A DNA stretch of 64,000 bases from Lapillicoccus jejuensis. GTDB taxonomy: Bacteria > Actinomycetota > Actinomycetes > Actinomycetales > Dermatophilaceae. The position numbers and the translations under genes are program-made. Of this stretch, positions 40,778-49,464 are shown one piece after another. Numbering within the stretch: the stretch's first letter is position 1; each line of letters starts with the position of its first letter. The stretch lies in contig NZ_VFMN01000001.1 in assembly GCF_006715055.1 (NCBI RefSeq), forward strand, positions 3,038,001-3,102,000, read 5' to 3'. The notes beneath the pieces were generated by a model that worked only from the letters and a program-made list of their open reading frames with translations, ran no database searches and had not been told where the DNA came from.

Positions 40778-42199
40778 ATGGCACGGACGCTGGCCGAGAA
40801 GGTGTGGGACGCGCACGTCGTGCGCCGCGCCGAGGGCGAGCCCGACCTGCTCTACATCGACCTGCACCTCCTGCACGAGGTGACGAGCCCCCAGGCCTTC
40901 GACGGTCTGCGGCTCGCCGGTCGGCCCGTACGACGCCCCGACCTCACCCTCGCCACCGAGGACCACAACGTCCCGACGACGCCCGGGCCGATCACCGACC
41001 CGGTGAGCCGCACCCAGGTCGAGACGCTGCGCCGCAACTGCGAGGAGTTCGGCGTCCGGCTCTACCCGATGGGCGACGCCGAGCAGGGCATCGTCCACAT
41101 CATCGGCCCGCAGCTGGGCCTGACCCAGCCGGGCATGACGATCGTCTGCGGCGACAGCCACACCTCGACGCACGGCGCCTTCGGCGCGCTCGCCTTCGGC
41201 ATCGGCACCTCCGAGGTCGAGCACGTGCTCGCCACCCAGACCCTGCCGCTCAAGCCGTTCCGCACGATGGCCGTCACCGTGGAGGGCGAGCTGCCCGAGG
41301 GCGTGACGGCCAAGGACGTCATCCTCGCCGTCATCGCCGAGATCGGCACCGGCGGCGGTCAGGGCTACGTCATCGAGTACCGCGGCAGCGCCATCCGCGC
41401 GCTGTCGATGGAGGCCCGGATGACGATCTGCAACATGTCGATCGAGGCGGGCGCCCGCGCCGGGATGATCGCCCCCGACGAGACGACCTTCGACTACGTC
41501 CAGGGCCGCCCGCACGCGCCGACCGGCGCCGACTGGGACGCCGCCGTCGAGGCCTGGCGCGAGCTGCGCTCCGACGACGACGCCGAGTTCGACCACGAGG
41601 TCCACGTCGACGCCGCCTCGCTCACGCCGTTCGTCACCTGGGGCACCAACCCCGGCCAGGGCCTGCCGCTCGGCGCGAGCGTCCCCGACCCCGAGTCGTT
41701 CGCCGACGAGAGCGACCGGGTCGCCGCCGCGAACGCGCTGCGCTACATGGGGCTGCAGGCCGGCACGCCGCTGCGCGAGGTCGCCGTCGACACGGTCTTC
41801 CTCGGCTCGTGCACCAACGGGCGCATCGAGGACCTGCGCGCCGCCGCCGAGGTCATCAAGGGCCGCACGGTCGCCGACGGCGTGCGGATGCTCGTCGTCC
41901 CCGGCTCGGCCCGGGTGCGCCTGCAGGCCGAGGCCGAGGGCCTGGACAAGGTCTTCTCCGAGGCCGGGGCCGAGTGGCGCCTCGCCGGCTGCTCCATGTG
42001 CCTGGGCATGAACCCCGACCAGCTCGCCCCGGGGGAGCGCAGCGCCTCGACGAGCAACCGCAACTTCGAGGGCCGGCAGGGCAAAGGCGGGCGCACCCAC
42101 CTGGTCAGCCCGCTCGTCGCCGCGGCCACCGCGGTGCGCGGCACGCTGTCCTCGCCCGCCGACCTCACCGACCGTCCCGCCGAGCTCGTGGAGGCCTGA
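40778..42199 (+). CDS. leuC: 3-isopropylmalate dehydratase, large subunit
   Basis: The 473-residue subunit isomerises 2- to 3-isopropylmalate with LeuD, via a [4Fe-4S] cluster. The three cluster cysteines are in [15 protein letters not shown] and in [12 protein letters not shown]. Other motifs are [42 protein letters not shown] and [22 protein letters not shown] (locations about residues 50-240). It also converts citramalate-derived intermediates of the CimA route. ATG 40778 has GGAAGGGGA upstream. leuD starts 3 bases beyond its stop, so the two are coupled. Confidence 0.97.
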   Translation: MARTLAEKVWDAHVVRRAEGEPDLLYIDLHLLHEVTSPQAFDGLRLAGRPVRRPDLTLATEDHNVPTTPGPITDPVSRTQVETLRRNCEEFGVRLYPMGDAEQGIVHIIGPQLGLTQPGMTIVCGDSHTSTHGAFGALAFGIGTSEVEHVLATQTLPLKPFRTMAVTVEGELPEGVTAKDVILAVIAEIGTGGGQGYVIEYRGSAIRALSMEARMTICNMSIEAGARAGMIAPDETTFDYVQGRPHAPTGADWDAAVEAWRELRSDDDAEFDHEVHVDAASLTPFVTWGTNPGQGLPLGASVPDPESFADESDRVAAANALRYMGLQAGTPLREVAVDTVFLGSCTNGRIEDLRAAAEVIKGRTVADGVRMLVVPGSARVRLQAEAEGLDKVFSEAGAEWRLAGCSMCLGMNPDQLAPGERSASTSNRNFEGRQGKGGRTHLVSPLVAAATAVRGTLSSPADLTDRPAELVEA

Positions 42200-42202
42200 G
42201 CC

Positions 42203-42793
42203 ATGGACACGTTCACGACCCACACCGGCGTCGGGGTGCCGCTGCGCCGCAGCAACGTCGACACCGACCAGATCATCCCGGCCGTCTACCTCAAGCGGGT
42301 CACCCGCGACGGCTTCGAGGACGGGCTCTTCGCCGCGTGGCGCCAGGACGAGTCCTTCGTCCTCAACAACCCGCGCTACACCCACGGCTCGGTCCTCGTC
42401 GCCGGGCCGGACTTCGGCACCGGCTCGAGCCGCGAGCACGCGGTGTGGGCGCTGATGAACTACGGCTTCCGGGCCGTCGTCTCGTCGCGCTTCGCCGACA
42501 TCTTCCGGGGCAACAGCGGCAAGGGCGGGCTGCTCACCGCCGTCGTCGCCCAGGACGACGTCGAGCTGATCTGGAAGTACCTCGAGAACGACCCGGGCGC
42601 CGAGGTCACCGTCGACCTCGTCGGCCGGACCGTCACCGCCGGCGAGATCGTCGCCCCCTTCGAGGTCGACGACTACACCCGCTGGCGGCTGCTCGAGGGC
42701 CTCGACGACATCGGCCTCACCGAGCGGCACGAGGCCGACATCACGCGGTTCGAGGCCGACCGGCCCTCCTACAAGCCGGTCACCACGGTCTGA
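42203..42793 (+). CDS. leuD: 3-isopropylmalate dehydratase, small subunit
   Basis: The 196-residue swivel domain completes the LeuCD active site. Signature sequences are [57 protein letters not shown] and [13 protein letters not shown]. It is translated from the leuCD transcript 3 bases after leuC. A 17-bp-stem terminator follows 24 bases later. Confidence 0.97.
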   Translation: MDTFTTHTGVGVPLRRSNVDTDQIIPAVYLKRVTRDGFEDGLFAAWRQDESFVLNNPRYTHGSVLVAGPDFGTGSSREHAVWALMNYGFRAVVSSRFADIFRGNSGKGGLLTAVVAQDDVELIWKYLENDPGAEVTVDLVGRTVTAGEIVAPFEVDDYTRWRLLEGLDDIGLTERHEADITRFEADRPSYKPVTTV

Positions 42794-42817
42794 CCCGGCC
42801 CCCGCGCCGGAACCGGC

Positions 42818-42856
42818 AGCCCGCGCGACACGCCTGACCGGCGTGTCGCGCGGGCT
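42818..42856 (+). terminator. Strong terminator after leuD
   Basis: A perfect 17-bp stem (42818-42834 with 42840-42856) with a 5-base loop TGACC. Confidence 0.85.
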
Positions 42857-43265
42857 CCCGGCCGTCGGGTGGGTCCCGGGCGTGCGGCGCACGGGCGCCC
42901 CTGCCGCACAAAGGGACCCGGCCGCCCACCCCGGCGCCGTACGGCGTCCTGCGACGACGTTGTATCCGGTACGAGAACCGTTGTCGCGCATGGCTGCTCG
43001 CCGTCCTCTCGCGCAAAGCCGCAGGTCACGGGCGGGGTGGCGACGGCGGTCCGGAGGTCGGGAGCAGGGGCGCCACAGGCCGCCGTACGGCGCCCGGGAG
43101 GGCCTCCGAGGCGCTCGAAAGCGTTGCGCGCCAACATCTTCACCCTCATCGGTGCTCGACTGGGAGCGTGCGGGGTCCTAACGTCTGTGTCAGTCCGGGC
43201 GTACGACCCGGGTCCGCACCGCCGCCGGGACCCCTCGTCGGCGTCACCCCGGAGGATTCCCCAAC
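42857..43265. other. Long untranslated region upstream of hup
   Basis: The 409-bp gap has two CGCCGTACGGCG palindromes (42935-42946 and 43082-43093) and a TAACGT -10-like hexamer at about 43178-43183. I found no long ORF that looks coding. It probably carries the hup promoter and perhaps a regulatory leader. Confidence 0.4.
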
Positions 43266-44006
43266 GTGAACAAGGCAGAGCTCATCACCGCGATCGAGGG
43301 CAAGCTCGGCAGCAAGAAGGCTGCGAGCGACGCCCTCGAGGCCGTGCTCGACGCGATCATCCGCGAGGTCGCCAAGGGCGGCAAGGTCGGCATCACCGGC
43401 TTCGGCACGTTCCAGAAGGTGGCCCGCGAGGCGCGCACCGGCCGCAACCCGCGCACCGGCCAGACCGTGCGGATCAAGAAGACCACCGTCCCCCGCTTCC
43501 GCCCCGGCACCGGCTTCAAGGAGGTCGTCGCCGACCCGCGCAAGCTCCCGAAGGCCGCCGCCGCCGGCGCCCGCGCCTCGGCCGGCACCGCGACGAAGAC
43601 CGCCGCCACCAAGGCCGCCCCGGCCAAGAAGGCGACGACGAAGACCGCGGCCACCACGACGGCCGCGACGAAGACCGCGGCCACGAAGACCGCCGCGACG
43701 AAGACGGCCGCGGCCAAGACCACCACCGCGAGGAAGACGACGGCGACCAAGGCCGCCCCGGCCACGAAGACCGCCGCCACCAAGGCCGCCCCGGCCAAGA
43801 AGGCCACGACGACCGCCAAGAAGACGACGGCGACCAAGGCCGCCCCGGCGAAGAAGGCCACCGCCACGAAGACGGCGGCCACGAAGACCGCGGCGACGAA
43901 GACCGCGGCCAAGAAGACGACCGCCACCAAGGCCGCCCCGGCCCGCACCGCCGCCAAGAAGACGACGACCACGCGGACCGCGGCCAAGAAGGCCGCCGCT
44001 CGCTGA
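43266..44006 (+). CDS. hup: HU-family nucleoid protein with Lys/Ala-rich tail
   Basis: The 246-residue protein starts with an HU domain (about residues 1-92), shown by MNKAELITAIEGKLGSKKAA, GKVGITGFGTFQKVAREARTGRNPRTGQ and RFRPGTGFKEVV. A long tail (residues about 100-246) is built from repeats of the KTAATKAAPAKKAT type, as in mycobacterial HupB and plant histone H1. It bends DNA and compacts the nucleoid; the tail probably binds DNA non-specifically and may be modified. GTG 43266 follows CGGAGGA. A strong terminator lies downstream. Confidence 0.95.
   Translation: MNKAELITAIEGKLGSKKAASDALEAVLDAIIREVAKGGKVGITGFGTFQKVAREARTGRNPRTGQTVRIKKTTVPRFRPGTGFKEVVADPRKLPKAAAAGARASAGTATKTAATKAAPAKKATTKTAATTTAATKTAATKTAATKTAAAKTTTARKTTATKAAPATKTAATKAAPAKKATTTAKKTTATKAAPAKKATATKTAATKTAATKTAAKKTTATKAAPARTAAKKTTTTRTAAKKAAAR
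43600..43985 (+). repeat. Lys/Ala/Thr tandem repeats in the hup tail
   Basis: Repeated codons for KTAATK, KAAPAKK and KKTTATKAAP form an irregular tandem array over about 385 bases. Slippage or recombination could alter its length between strains. Confidence 0.8.
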
Positions 44007-44022
44007 CCCGCTCCGTACGACG

Positions 44023-44058
44023 CGACGGGCCGTCACCCCCCGGGGTGGCGGCCCGTCG
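44023..44058 (+). terminator. Strong terminator after hup
   Basis: A 17-bp stem (44023-44039 with 44042-44058, one wobble) with a 2-base loop, 17 bases after the hup stop. Confidence 0.8.
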
Positions 44059-44091
44059 TCGTGTCCCGACGCTCGTGGGGTCCGGGCGGCG

Positions 44092-44111
44092 GCGTTCCTC
44101 GACGATCTTCG
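44092..44111. repeat. Family C repeat, copy 3
   Basis: GCGTTCCTCGACGATCTTCG is identical over 20 bases to the copy at 8305-8324. Both follow a terminator hairpin and a GTCGTCGTG stretch. Confidence 0.75.
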
Positions 44112-44136
44112 GCGTCCGACGCGGGTGACGGCGTCG

Positions 44137-45102
44137 TCAGCCGTCGAGCCGGGCCAGCAGCTCGTCGATGCGGGCGGCGGTCGGTGGTCCGTCCGCGCCG
44201 CGCTCGGACACCTTGAGCGCGCCCGCGGCGTTGGCCCGCCGGGCCGCGGCCGCCCAGTCCAGACCGGCGGCCCGGGCGGCCAGCAGCACCCCGGTGTGGG
44301 TGTCGCCGGCGCCGTTCGTGTCGAGCGCGGTCACCGGCACCCCGGGCACCGTCACCCGCTCCCGCCCGCCGTCCTCGCCCCGGACGACGACCACGCAGCC
44401 CCGGGCGCCGTCGCGCACGACGGCGGTGGCGCGCGCTCGCGGCAGCCGTCCGAGCACCGCGCCGGCCGCGGCCGCCGGGTCGGCCTCCCCGGTGAGCGCG
44501 GCGCTCTCCTCGGCGTTCCCGCTCCACACGTCGGTGCGGTCGAGCACCCGCCGGCGGACATCGTCGTCGAGCTGGGCGAACGCCGACCCCGGGTCGACGA
44601 CGACGACGACGCGGTCGTCGAGGCGGTCGAGGGCCTCGAGCAGCGGTGCGCACGTAGGTCCCTCGAGGGTGAACCCGCTGACGCAGAGCAGGTCCCCGGC
44701 GACCGGGTCGGCCGACAGCAGCGTCCCGGCGGTGACCTGCCGCTCGGCGCCCCACCTCGTGATGAAGGTCCGCTCGGCGCTCGCCTCGACGACGACGAGG
44801 CAGACCCCGGTGTCGGCGTCGGCCACGACGGGACTGGCGACGAGCACCCCGTCGGCGTCGAGCGCGGCCCGGACCAGGTCGCCGTGCGGGCCGGTGCCGA
44901 CCGACCCCGTGAGGACGGCGGCGGCGCCGTCGCGGGCGGCCGCGAGGAGCACGGTGACGGCCCCGCCGACACGCAGGTGCCGCGCGCGGGCGACGGCGTT
45001 CCCGCCGCGCGGCGGCAGCACGTCGACCTCGACGACCTCGTCGACGAGGGCCTGCGCGGTGTGCACGACCCGCGGTCCGGTGTGGGGGACGGGGCCGGTC
45101 AC
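44137..45102 (-). CDS. PfkB-family carbohydrate kinase
   Basis: The 321-residue ribokinase-like protein starts at GTG 45102. Signature sequences are RHLRVGGAVTVLLAAARDGA near the N-terminus, DTGVCLVVVEASAERTFI, and the catalytic DTNGAGDTHTGVLL (about residues 260-273), with the Asp base. Such kinases phosphorylate sugars or nucleosides. The substrate is unknown. It is downstream of the cold-shock-like gene and is probably cotranscribed, since only 17 bases separate its start from that stop. Confidence 0.82.
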   Translation of the reverse strand: MTGPVPHTGPRVVHTAQALVDEVVEVDVLPPRGGNAVARARHLRVGGAVTVLLAAARDGAAAVLTGSVGTGPHGDLVRAALDADGVLVASPVVADADTGVCLVVVEASAERTFITRWGAERQVTAGTLLSADPVAGDLLCVSGFTLEGPTCAPLLEALDRLDDRVVVVVDPGSAFAQLDDDVRRRVLDRTDVWSGNAEESAALTGEADPAAAAGAVLGRLPRARATAVVRDGARGCVVVVRGEDGGRERVTVPGVPVTALDTNGAGDTHTGVLLAARAAGLDWAAAARRANAAGALKVSERGADGPPTAARIDELLARLDG

Positions 45103-45119
45103 GGGGGCTGCGGTGCCGG

Positions 45120-45344
45120 TCAGCGGATCGTCTCGCCGGGCCCGATGCCGACGATCCACAGGCGTCGTACGGACGCGGCGGCCTCGCCCTCGGCCAGCTC
45201 GACGCTGACCCGCTGCCCGCCCCGCAGCCGCAGCAGGGCGCTGCGGGCGAACACGTCGGCGCCGAAGCGCGCCTCGCGGCCGTCGTCGAGCAGCACGCTG
45301 CCGGCGCCGGTCTCCTCGTCGAAGGTGTGGACGCTCGCCTGCAC
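45120..45344 (-). CDS. Degenerate cold-shock-domain protein
   Basis: The 74-residue protein has the CSD length and layout: VHTFDEETGAGSVLLDDGREARFGADVFARSALLRLRGGQRVSVELAEG. In typical CspA, RNP1 is KGFGFI and RNP2 is VFVHF; here they read TGAGSVLL and ADVFARSA, without the aromatic residues that stack on bases. It may be a divergent CSD that no longer binds RNA strongly. GTG 45344 has TAGGGT 7 bases upstream. Confidence 0.65.
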   Translation of the reverse strand: MQASVHTFDEETGAGSVLLDDGREARFGADVFARSALLRLRGGQRVSVELAEGEAAASVRRLWIVGIGPGETIR

Positions 45345-45351
45345 GCGCCCC

Positions 45352-45357
45352 ACCCTA
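45352..45357 (-). promoter_or_regulatory. Putative -10 for the CSD-like gene
   Basis: TAGGGT on the minus strand, 7 nt before GTG 45344. Confidence 0.4.
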
Positions 45358-45363
45358 GGCCGC

Positions 45364-46050
45364 TCAGGCGGTGCGCGGGTCGTCGCGCTCGTCGCGGTCG
45401 GCGGCGGGGGTGCCGAGGTGCGCGAGCAGGGCGGCGGTGTGGTCGCCGACCCCGAGGCTGAGGGCCCGGCGCAGCGACGCCTCGTCGTCGACGTCGCGGC
45501 GCAGGCGCGGCAGGTCGAGGTCGAGCCGCACCGCCCCGGCCTGCTCGTGCGCGAGCGCCGACGCGCCGCCGAACCGCGGCCGCAGCGTCTCGCTCGTGCG
45601 GGCGGTGAGCAGGACGGTGCCGACCCCGTCCGCGTCGGGCACCACGGCGGCGTCGTACGGCGTCGCGGCCGCGAGGGCGGTGGCCACGTCGCCGGCGGTG
45701 GCGCTGGGGACGTCGCCGAGCAGCGCGGCCACCCGCGGGGCGGGGGAGGCCGTGCCGGCGGCGCGGCGGGCGCCGGCGAGGACGGCGGCGTCGAGGCCGG
45801 CGCCGGGGTCGGGCACGACGACGGCACCCGTGGCCGCGACGGTCGCCGCGACGGTCGGGTCGGAGGTGACGACGACGACCCGCGCGGGCCCCACGGCCCC
45901 GGCCACCGCGGTGACGGTGTCGAGGGCGAGCGCGGTGGCCAGCTGCCCGTGGTCGACGCCGTCGGGGGCGCGCAGCCGGCTCTTGGCCCGCGGGCCCCCC
46001 TTGACCGGGACGACGACCGCCCAGGAACCGGGGGCGAGGGCGCGGCTCAT
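45364..46050 (-). CDS. cofC: 2-phospho-L-lactate (or phosphoenolpyruvate) guanylyltransferase
   Basis: The 228-residue enzyme transfers GMP to 2-phospholactate or PEP in the synthesis of the F420 precursor. The CofC pattern is clear: VVVPVKGGPRAKSRLRAPDG (about residues 13-32), VVVTSDPTVAATVAATGAVVVPDPGAGLDAAV and PRVAALLGDVPSATAGDVATAL. It is known as FbiD in mycobacteria. ATG 46050 has CAGACT 6 bases upstream. It lies divergent from plsC, and only 8.0 kb from fgd. Confidence 0.9.
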   Translation of the reverse strand: MSRALAPGSWAVVVPVKGGPRAKSRLRAPDGVDHGQLATALALDTVTAVAGAVGPARVVVVTSDPTVAATVAATGAVVVPDPGAGLDAAVLAGARRAAGTASPAPRVAALLGDVPSATAGDVATALAAATPYDAAVVPDADGVGTVLLTARTSETLRPRFGGASALAHEQAGAVRLDLDLPRLRRDVDDEASLRRALSLGVGDHTAALLAHLGTPAADRDERDDPRTA

Positions 46051-46056
46051 CGCCCC

Positions 46057-46062
46057 AGTCTG
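46057..46062 (-). promoter_or_regulatory. Putative -10 for cofC
   Basis: CAGACT on the minus strand, 6 nt before ATG 46050. Confidence 0.35.
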
Positions 46063-46258
46063 CCCCGCCCGGCGGAGGTGCCCTAGCGCGGTCCGGGGGG
46101 CGAGCGCGGACCGAGTGCCCGGCGCGCCGGGACGCGGCTCGACACGGGCGGGCGGGGCAGGCGAGGATGCGTGGGGCGCCCGCGCGGCGCCGGCCCGGTC
46201 GGACCCTCCCACCGGGCGACCCGCGGCGCTCGGCGCCGAGGAAGGGCACGGAGCAGCA

Positions 46259-47032
46259 GTGGAGCCAGCACGTCGACGGGCCCGTCTCAACCCCGCGTAC
46301 GTCGTGGTCGCCGCCATCGTGCGGCCGTTCATGTTCCTCTTCACGACCAAGCGGTGGAGCGGCTGGGAGCACCTGCCGAAGGAGGGCGGGTTCGTCGCCG
46401 CACCGAACCACATCTCCAACTTCGACCCGTTCCCGATCGCCTGGTACCTCTTCAAGGCCGGGTGCGTGCCCTTCTTCCTGGGCAAGGAGTCGGTGTTCCG
46501 GATCCCCGTCTTCGGCAAGCTTCTCCTGGCCTCCGGGCAGGTACCCGTCTACCGGCGCAGCTCGCGGGCGAGCGACGCCTACCGGGCGGCGGTCAGCGGG
46601 GTCAAGGACGGCAAGTGCGTCGTCGTCTACCCGGAGGGGACGCTCACCCGCGACCCGGGGATGTGGCCGATGGTCGGCAAGTCCGGTGCCGCGCGGATCG
46701 CGCTGGAGAGCCGCTGCCCGCTCGTGCCGATGGCGCACTGGGGGGCGCAGGAGGTCATCCCGCACTACCGCAAGGGTCTGCACCTCTTCCCGCGCAAGAC
46801 GCTGCACGTGACCGCCGGGCCGCCGCTGGACCTCAGCGACCTGCACGACCGTCCCCTCGACGGCGCGACCCTGCGCGAGGCCACCGAGCGGCTCATGGAC
46901 GCCATCACCGCCCTCGAGGCCGAACTGCGCGGCGAGCAGCCGCCCACCGAGCGGTGGGACCCGCGGGTGCACGGTCAGGCCGAGACCGGCAACTACCTGC
47001 GCGACCGGGGGACCGGCGAGGAGCAGCCGTGA
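46259..47032 (+). CDS. plsC: 1-acyl-sn-glycerol-3-phosphate acyltransferase
   Basis: The 257-residue membrane-associated enzyme acylates lysophosphatidate to phosphatidate. The HX4D motif is AAPNHISNFDPF (His about residue 48), and the other conserved blocks are VPVYRRSSRASDAYR, VVVYPEGTLTRDPGM and PLVPMAHWGAQEV. A hydrophobic segment RPFMFLF lies near the N-terminus. GTG 46259 follows GGAG. gpsA begins 13 bases after the stop, so the two make phospholipid precursors in one operon. Confidence 0.92.
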   Translation: MEPARRRARLNPAYVVVAAIVRPFMFLFTTKRWSGWEHLPKEGGFVAAPNHISNFDPFPIAWYLFKAGCVPFFLGKESVFRIPVFGKLLLASGQVPVYRRSSRASDAYRAAVSGVKDGKCVVVYPEGTLTRDPGMWPMVGKSGAARIALESRCPLVPMAHWGAQEVIPHYRKGLHLFPRKTLHVTAGPPLDLSDLHDRPLDGATLREATERLMDAITALEAELRGEQPPTERWDPRVHGQAETGNYLRDRGTGEEQP

Positions 47033-47045
47033 CGGCGGGCCGCGC

Positions 47046-48044
47046 GTGACCCGCGCCGCGGTCGTCGGCTCCGGCAGCTGGGGGACCGCGTTCGCGGCGA
47101 CGATGGCCCACGCCGGCACCGACGTCGTGCTGTGGGCGCGTCGCCCCGAGCTGGCCGCCCAGGTCAGCGCCGGACGCAACGACGACTACCTGCCCGGGGT
47201 CGAGCTGCCGCCCGGGCTGCGGGGCACCACCGACGTCGCCGAGGCGCTCGACGAGGCCGACGTCGTCGTCTTCGCCGTCCCCTCGCAGACCCTGCGGGCG
47301 GGGTTGGCGCAGTGGGCGGGGCTGGTGCCGCCCGACGCCGCCGTCGTCTCGCTGATGAAGGGCGTCGAGCTCGGGACGACGAAGCGGATGAGCGAGGTGA
47401 TCGCCGAGGCCGGCGACGTCGAGCCAGAGCGGATCGTCGTCGTCTCCGGCCCGAACCTCGCCCGCGAGATCGCCCTGCGACAGCCCGCGGCGAGCGTCGT
47501 CGCCTGCGTCGACGAGCTGATGGCCGAGCGGGTCGCCGACGCCTGCGTCACCCCGTGGTTCCGCCCGTACACCAACGACGACGTCGTCGGCGTCGAGCTC
47601 GGCGGGGCGGTGAAGAACGTCGTCGCCCTCGCGGTCGGCATGGCCGAGGGGATGGGGCTGGGCGACAACACCAAGGCCTCGCTCATCACCCGCGGCCTGG
47701 CCGAGACCTCGCGGCTCGGCGCGGCGCTCGGCGCCGAGCCGACGACGCTCATGGGGCTGGCCGGCGTCGGCGACCTCATCGCCACGTGCATGTCGAGCCT
47801 GTCGCGCAACCACACCTTCGGCGTCGAGCTGGCCCGCGGCCGCACCGTCGAGGAGATCGGTGCCTCGCTCCACCAGGTCGCCGAGGGCGTCAAGTCGTGC
47901 GAGTCCATCGCGCAGCTGGCGGCCGAGCACGGCGTCGACATGCCGATCGTCGGCGCCGTCGTCGCCGTCGTCCGCGGGCGGGTCACGCCGCAGCACATGG
48001 TCGGCGCGCTCATGGGCCGCAGCCTCAAGTCCGAGGCCGACTGA
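47046..48044 (+). CDS. gpsA: Glycerol-3-phosphate dehydrogenase [NAD(P)+]
   Basis: The 332-residue enzyme reduces dihydroxyacetone phosphate to sn-glycerol-3-phosphate for phospholipids. The Rossmann motif is VVGSGSWGTAFAATMAHAG at the N-terminus. Catalytic and substrate sequences are SGPNLAREIALRQPAA, VELGGAVKNVVALAVGMAEGMGLGDNTKA and GLAGVGDLIATCMSSLSRNHTFG. GTG 47046. It forms a pair with plsC, and its stop lies 6 bases from the convergent propeller gene. Confidence 0.96.
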   Translation: MTRAAVVGSGSWGTAFAATMAHAGTDVVLWARRPELAAQVSAGRNDDYLPGVELPPGLRGTTDVAEALDEADVVVFAVPSQTLRAGLAQWAGLVPPDAAVVSLMKGVELGTTKRMSEVIAEAGDVEPERIVVVSGPNLAREIALRQPAASVVACVDELMAERVADACVTPWFRPYTNDDVVGVELGGAVKNVVALAVGMAEGMGLGDNTKASLITRGLAETSRLGAALGAEPTTLMGLAGVGDLIATCMSSLSRNHTFGVELARGRTVEEIGASLHQVAEGVKSCESIAQLAAEHGVDMPIVGAVVAVVRGRVTPQHMVGALMGRSLKSEAD

Positions 48045-48050
48045 CCCGCC

Positions 48051-49286
48051 TCAGCGCACCGTCGCCAGGTAGGCGCGGGGCAGCCGGCTCTTGGCAGGGC
48101 GGTCGGCCAGCGCGCGGTCGGGCGTCGTGAAGAGGACCGCACCGTCGGCCGTCATCCCCGCGGTGTGGACGGCCATCGTCGTCGGGGTGCCGTCGGGACC
48201 GACCGAGACGGTCGCCCGCGCCCCGGTCGCGCCGTCGACGCGCTGGGCGTCGCTGAGCCGGCTACCCGGGCGCCGGGCCTCGACGGCCAGCTGCGCGGCG
48301 CCCGCGGTCGCCGCGCTCACGGTGACCAGCCCGCGCAGCCGCAGGGTGGTCACCACCGAGAGGTCGGGCAGCGCCCGCGACACCAGCGTCGTGTCCACGC
48401 CGCCGGGCTGGGTCGGCTGCGCGGAGTGCCGCTCGCAGACGAGGCGGGTCGAGTCGGCGGCGACGACGCACGGCTGCGGGACGCCGTCGGCGTCGACGGG
48501 CCAGGCCCGCTCGACCCCGGTGACGGCGTCGTGCAGCACCGTCGGCGCGGGCCAGCGGTCGAGGGCGGCGTACCGGCCGTCGGGGGAGGAGGTGGTGAGC
48601 CGGCAGCGGTCGCCGTCGGCCTCGCCGCCGCACAGCGTGGTCCAGGTGCCGGTCGTGCGGTCGAGCCGGACGACGGCCTCGTACGGCGCCCCGGCGCCCT
48701 GCGGCACCTGCCCGCCCACCGTCACCCACCGCGCGTCGGCGCTGAGCGCGGCCGTCTGGACGCGCAGCCGCGCGACGCCCCGGGTCGAGGTGGTGACCGT
48801 CGGCAGCCGCAGCACGCTCGTCGCGCCCGTGTCGGGCCGCCGCAGCAGCACGACGCTCGCGGCGCTGCCGAGGTCGGGCAGCAGGGTGGTCGCGTCCCGG
48901 TCCCACAGCAGGACCAGGGACCCGTCGCCCGACAGGGCCGCCCCCGACACGAGGTGCATCCCGTCGGCCGGGGTCCCGTCCGGCGCCGCCGAGACGAGGG
49001 TGACCGTTCCGGTCGCGCGGCGCAGCAGGTACCACTGCTGACCGGCGGCGACCGTCGTCACGTCGTCGTCGCTGGCCCACAGCACCGTCCCGCCGTCGGC
49101 GCTGACCTGCAGCGACCAGGGGTAGGCGCCGACCACGCGGCCCCGCGGGTCGAGGCTGACCGCCGCGACCTGCACGACGGGCGCGGCCTGCACGACGGCC
49201 GCGACGGGCGCGGCCGACGGGGCCGGTGCGGCTGGCAGGACGAGGGCGGCCAGGCCCCCCAGGATGGCGATGATGCTGCGACGCAC
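48051..49286 (-). CDS. Secreted WD40/TolB-like beta-propeller protein
   Basis: The 411-residue protein has a signal peptide (RRSIIAILGGLAALVLPAAPAPSAAP, about residues 2-27). The body contains repeated blade-like segments ending in hydrophobic/aromatic residues: WSLQVSADGGTVLWAS, GAALSGDGSLVLLWDRD, AALSADARWVTVGG, TSSPDGRYAALDRW. It most resembles TolB-type or WD40 propellers. GTG 49286 is preferred to the frame that opens at 49343. The function is unknown, probably binding or scaffolding outside the cell. Confidence 0.7.
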   Translation of the reverse strand: MRRSIIAILGGLAALVLPAAPAPSAAPVAAVVQAAPVVQVAAVSLDPRGRVVGAYPWSLQVSADGGTVLWASDDDVTTVAAGQQWYLLRRATGTVTLVSAAPDGTPADGMHLVSGAALSGDGSLVLLWDRDATTLLPDLGSAASVVLLRRPDTGATSVLRLPTVTTSTRGVARLRVQTAALSADARWVTVGGQVPQGAGAPYEAVVRLDRTTGTWTTLCGGEADGDRCRLTTSSPDGRYAALDRWPAPTVLHDAVTGVERAWPVDADGVPQPCVVAADSTRLVCERHSAQPTQPGGVDTTLVSRALPDLSVVTTLRLRGLVTVSAATAGAAQLAVEARRPGSRLSDAQRVDGATGARATVSVGPDGTPTTMAVHTAGMTADGAVLFTTPDRALADRPAKSRLPRAYLATVR

Positions 49287-49464
49287 GGCGCCGCCCCCGT
49301 TCAGCGAGCAGGGCCGGCACGGCGTCGGCCCGACGGCGGTCACGCTAGGACAGGTGCGTGCATCCCGGGCCAGAACCGACGGAAGTGGCCCCGAACGGCC
49401 AAACCGGCCGGATCCCGGCGGCCCAGGCGCTCCCCGGGCGGCCGGTTCCGGTCAGGCGCCCGCC

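Noticed and set aside
44033-47179. A 1048-codon open frame on the minus strand
   Set aside because: It overlaps plsC and gpsA antisense and several recognised minus-strand genes in other frames. The translated sequence has no known domain.
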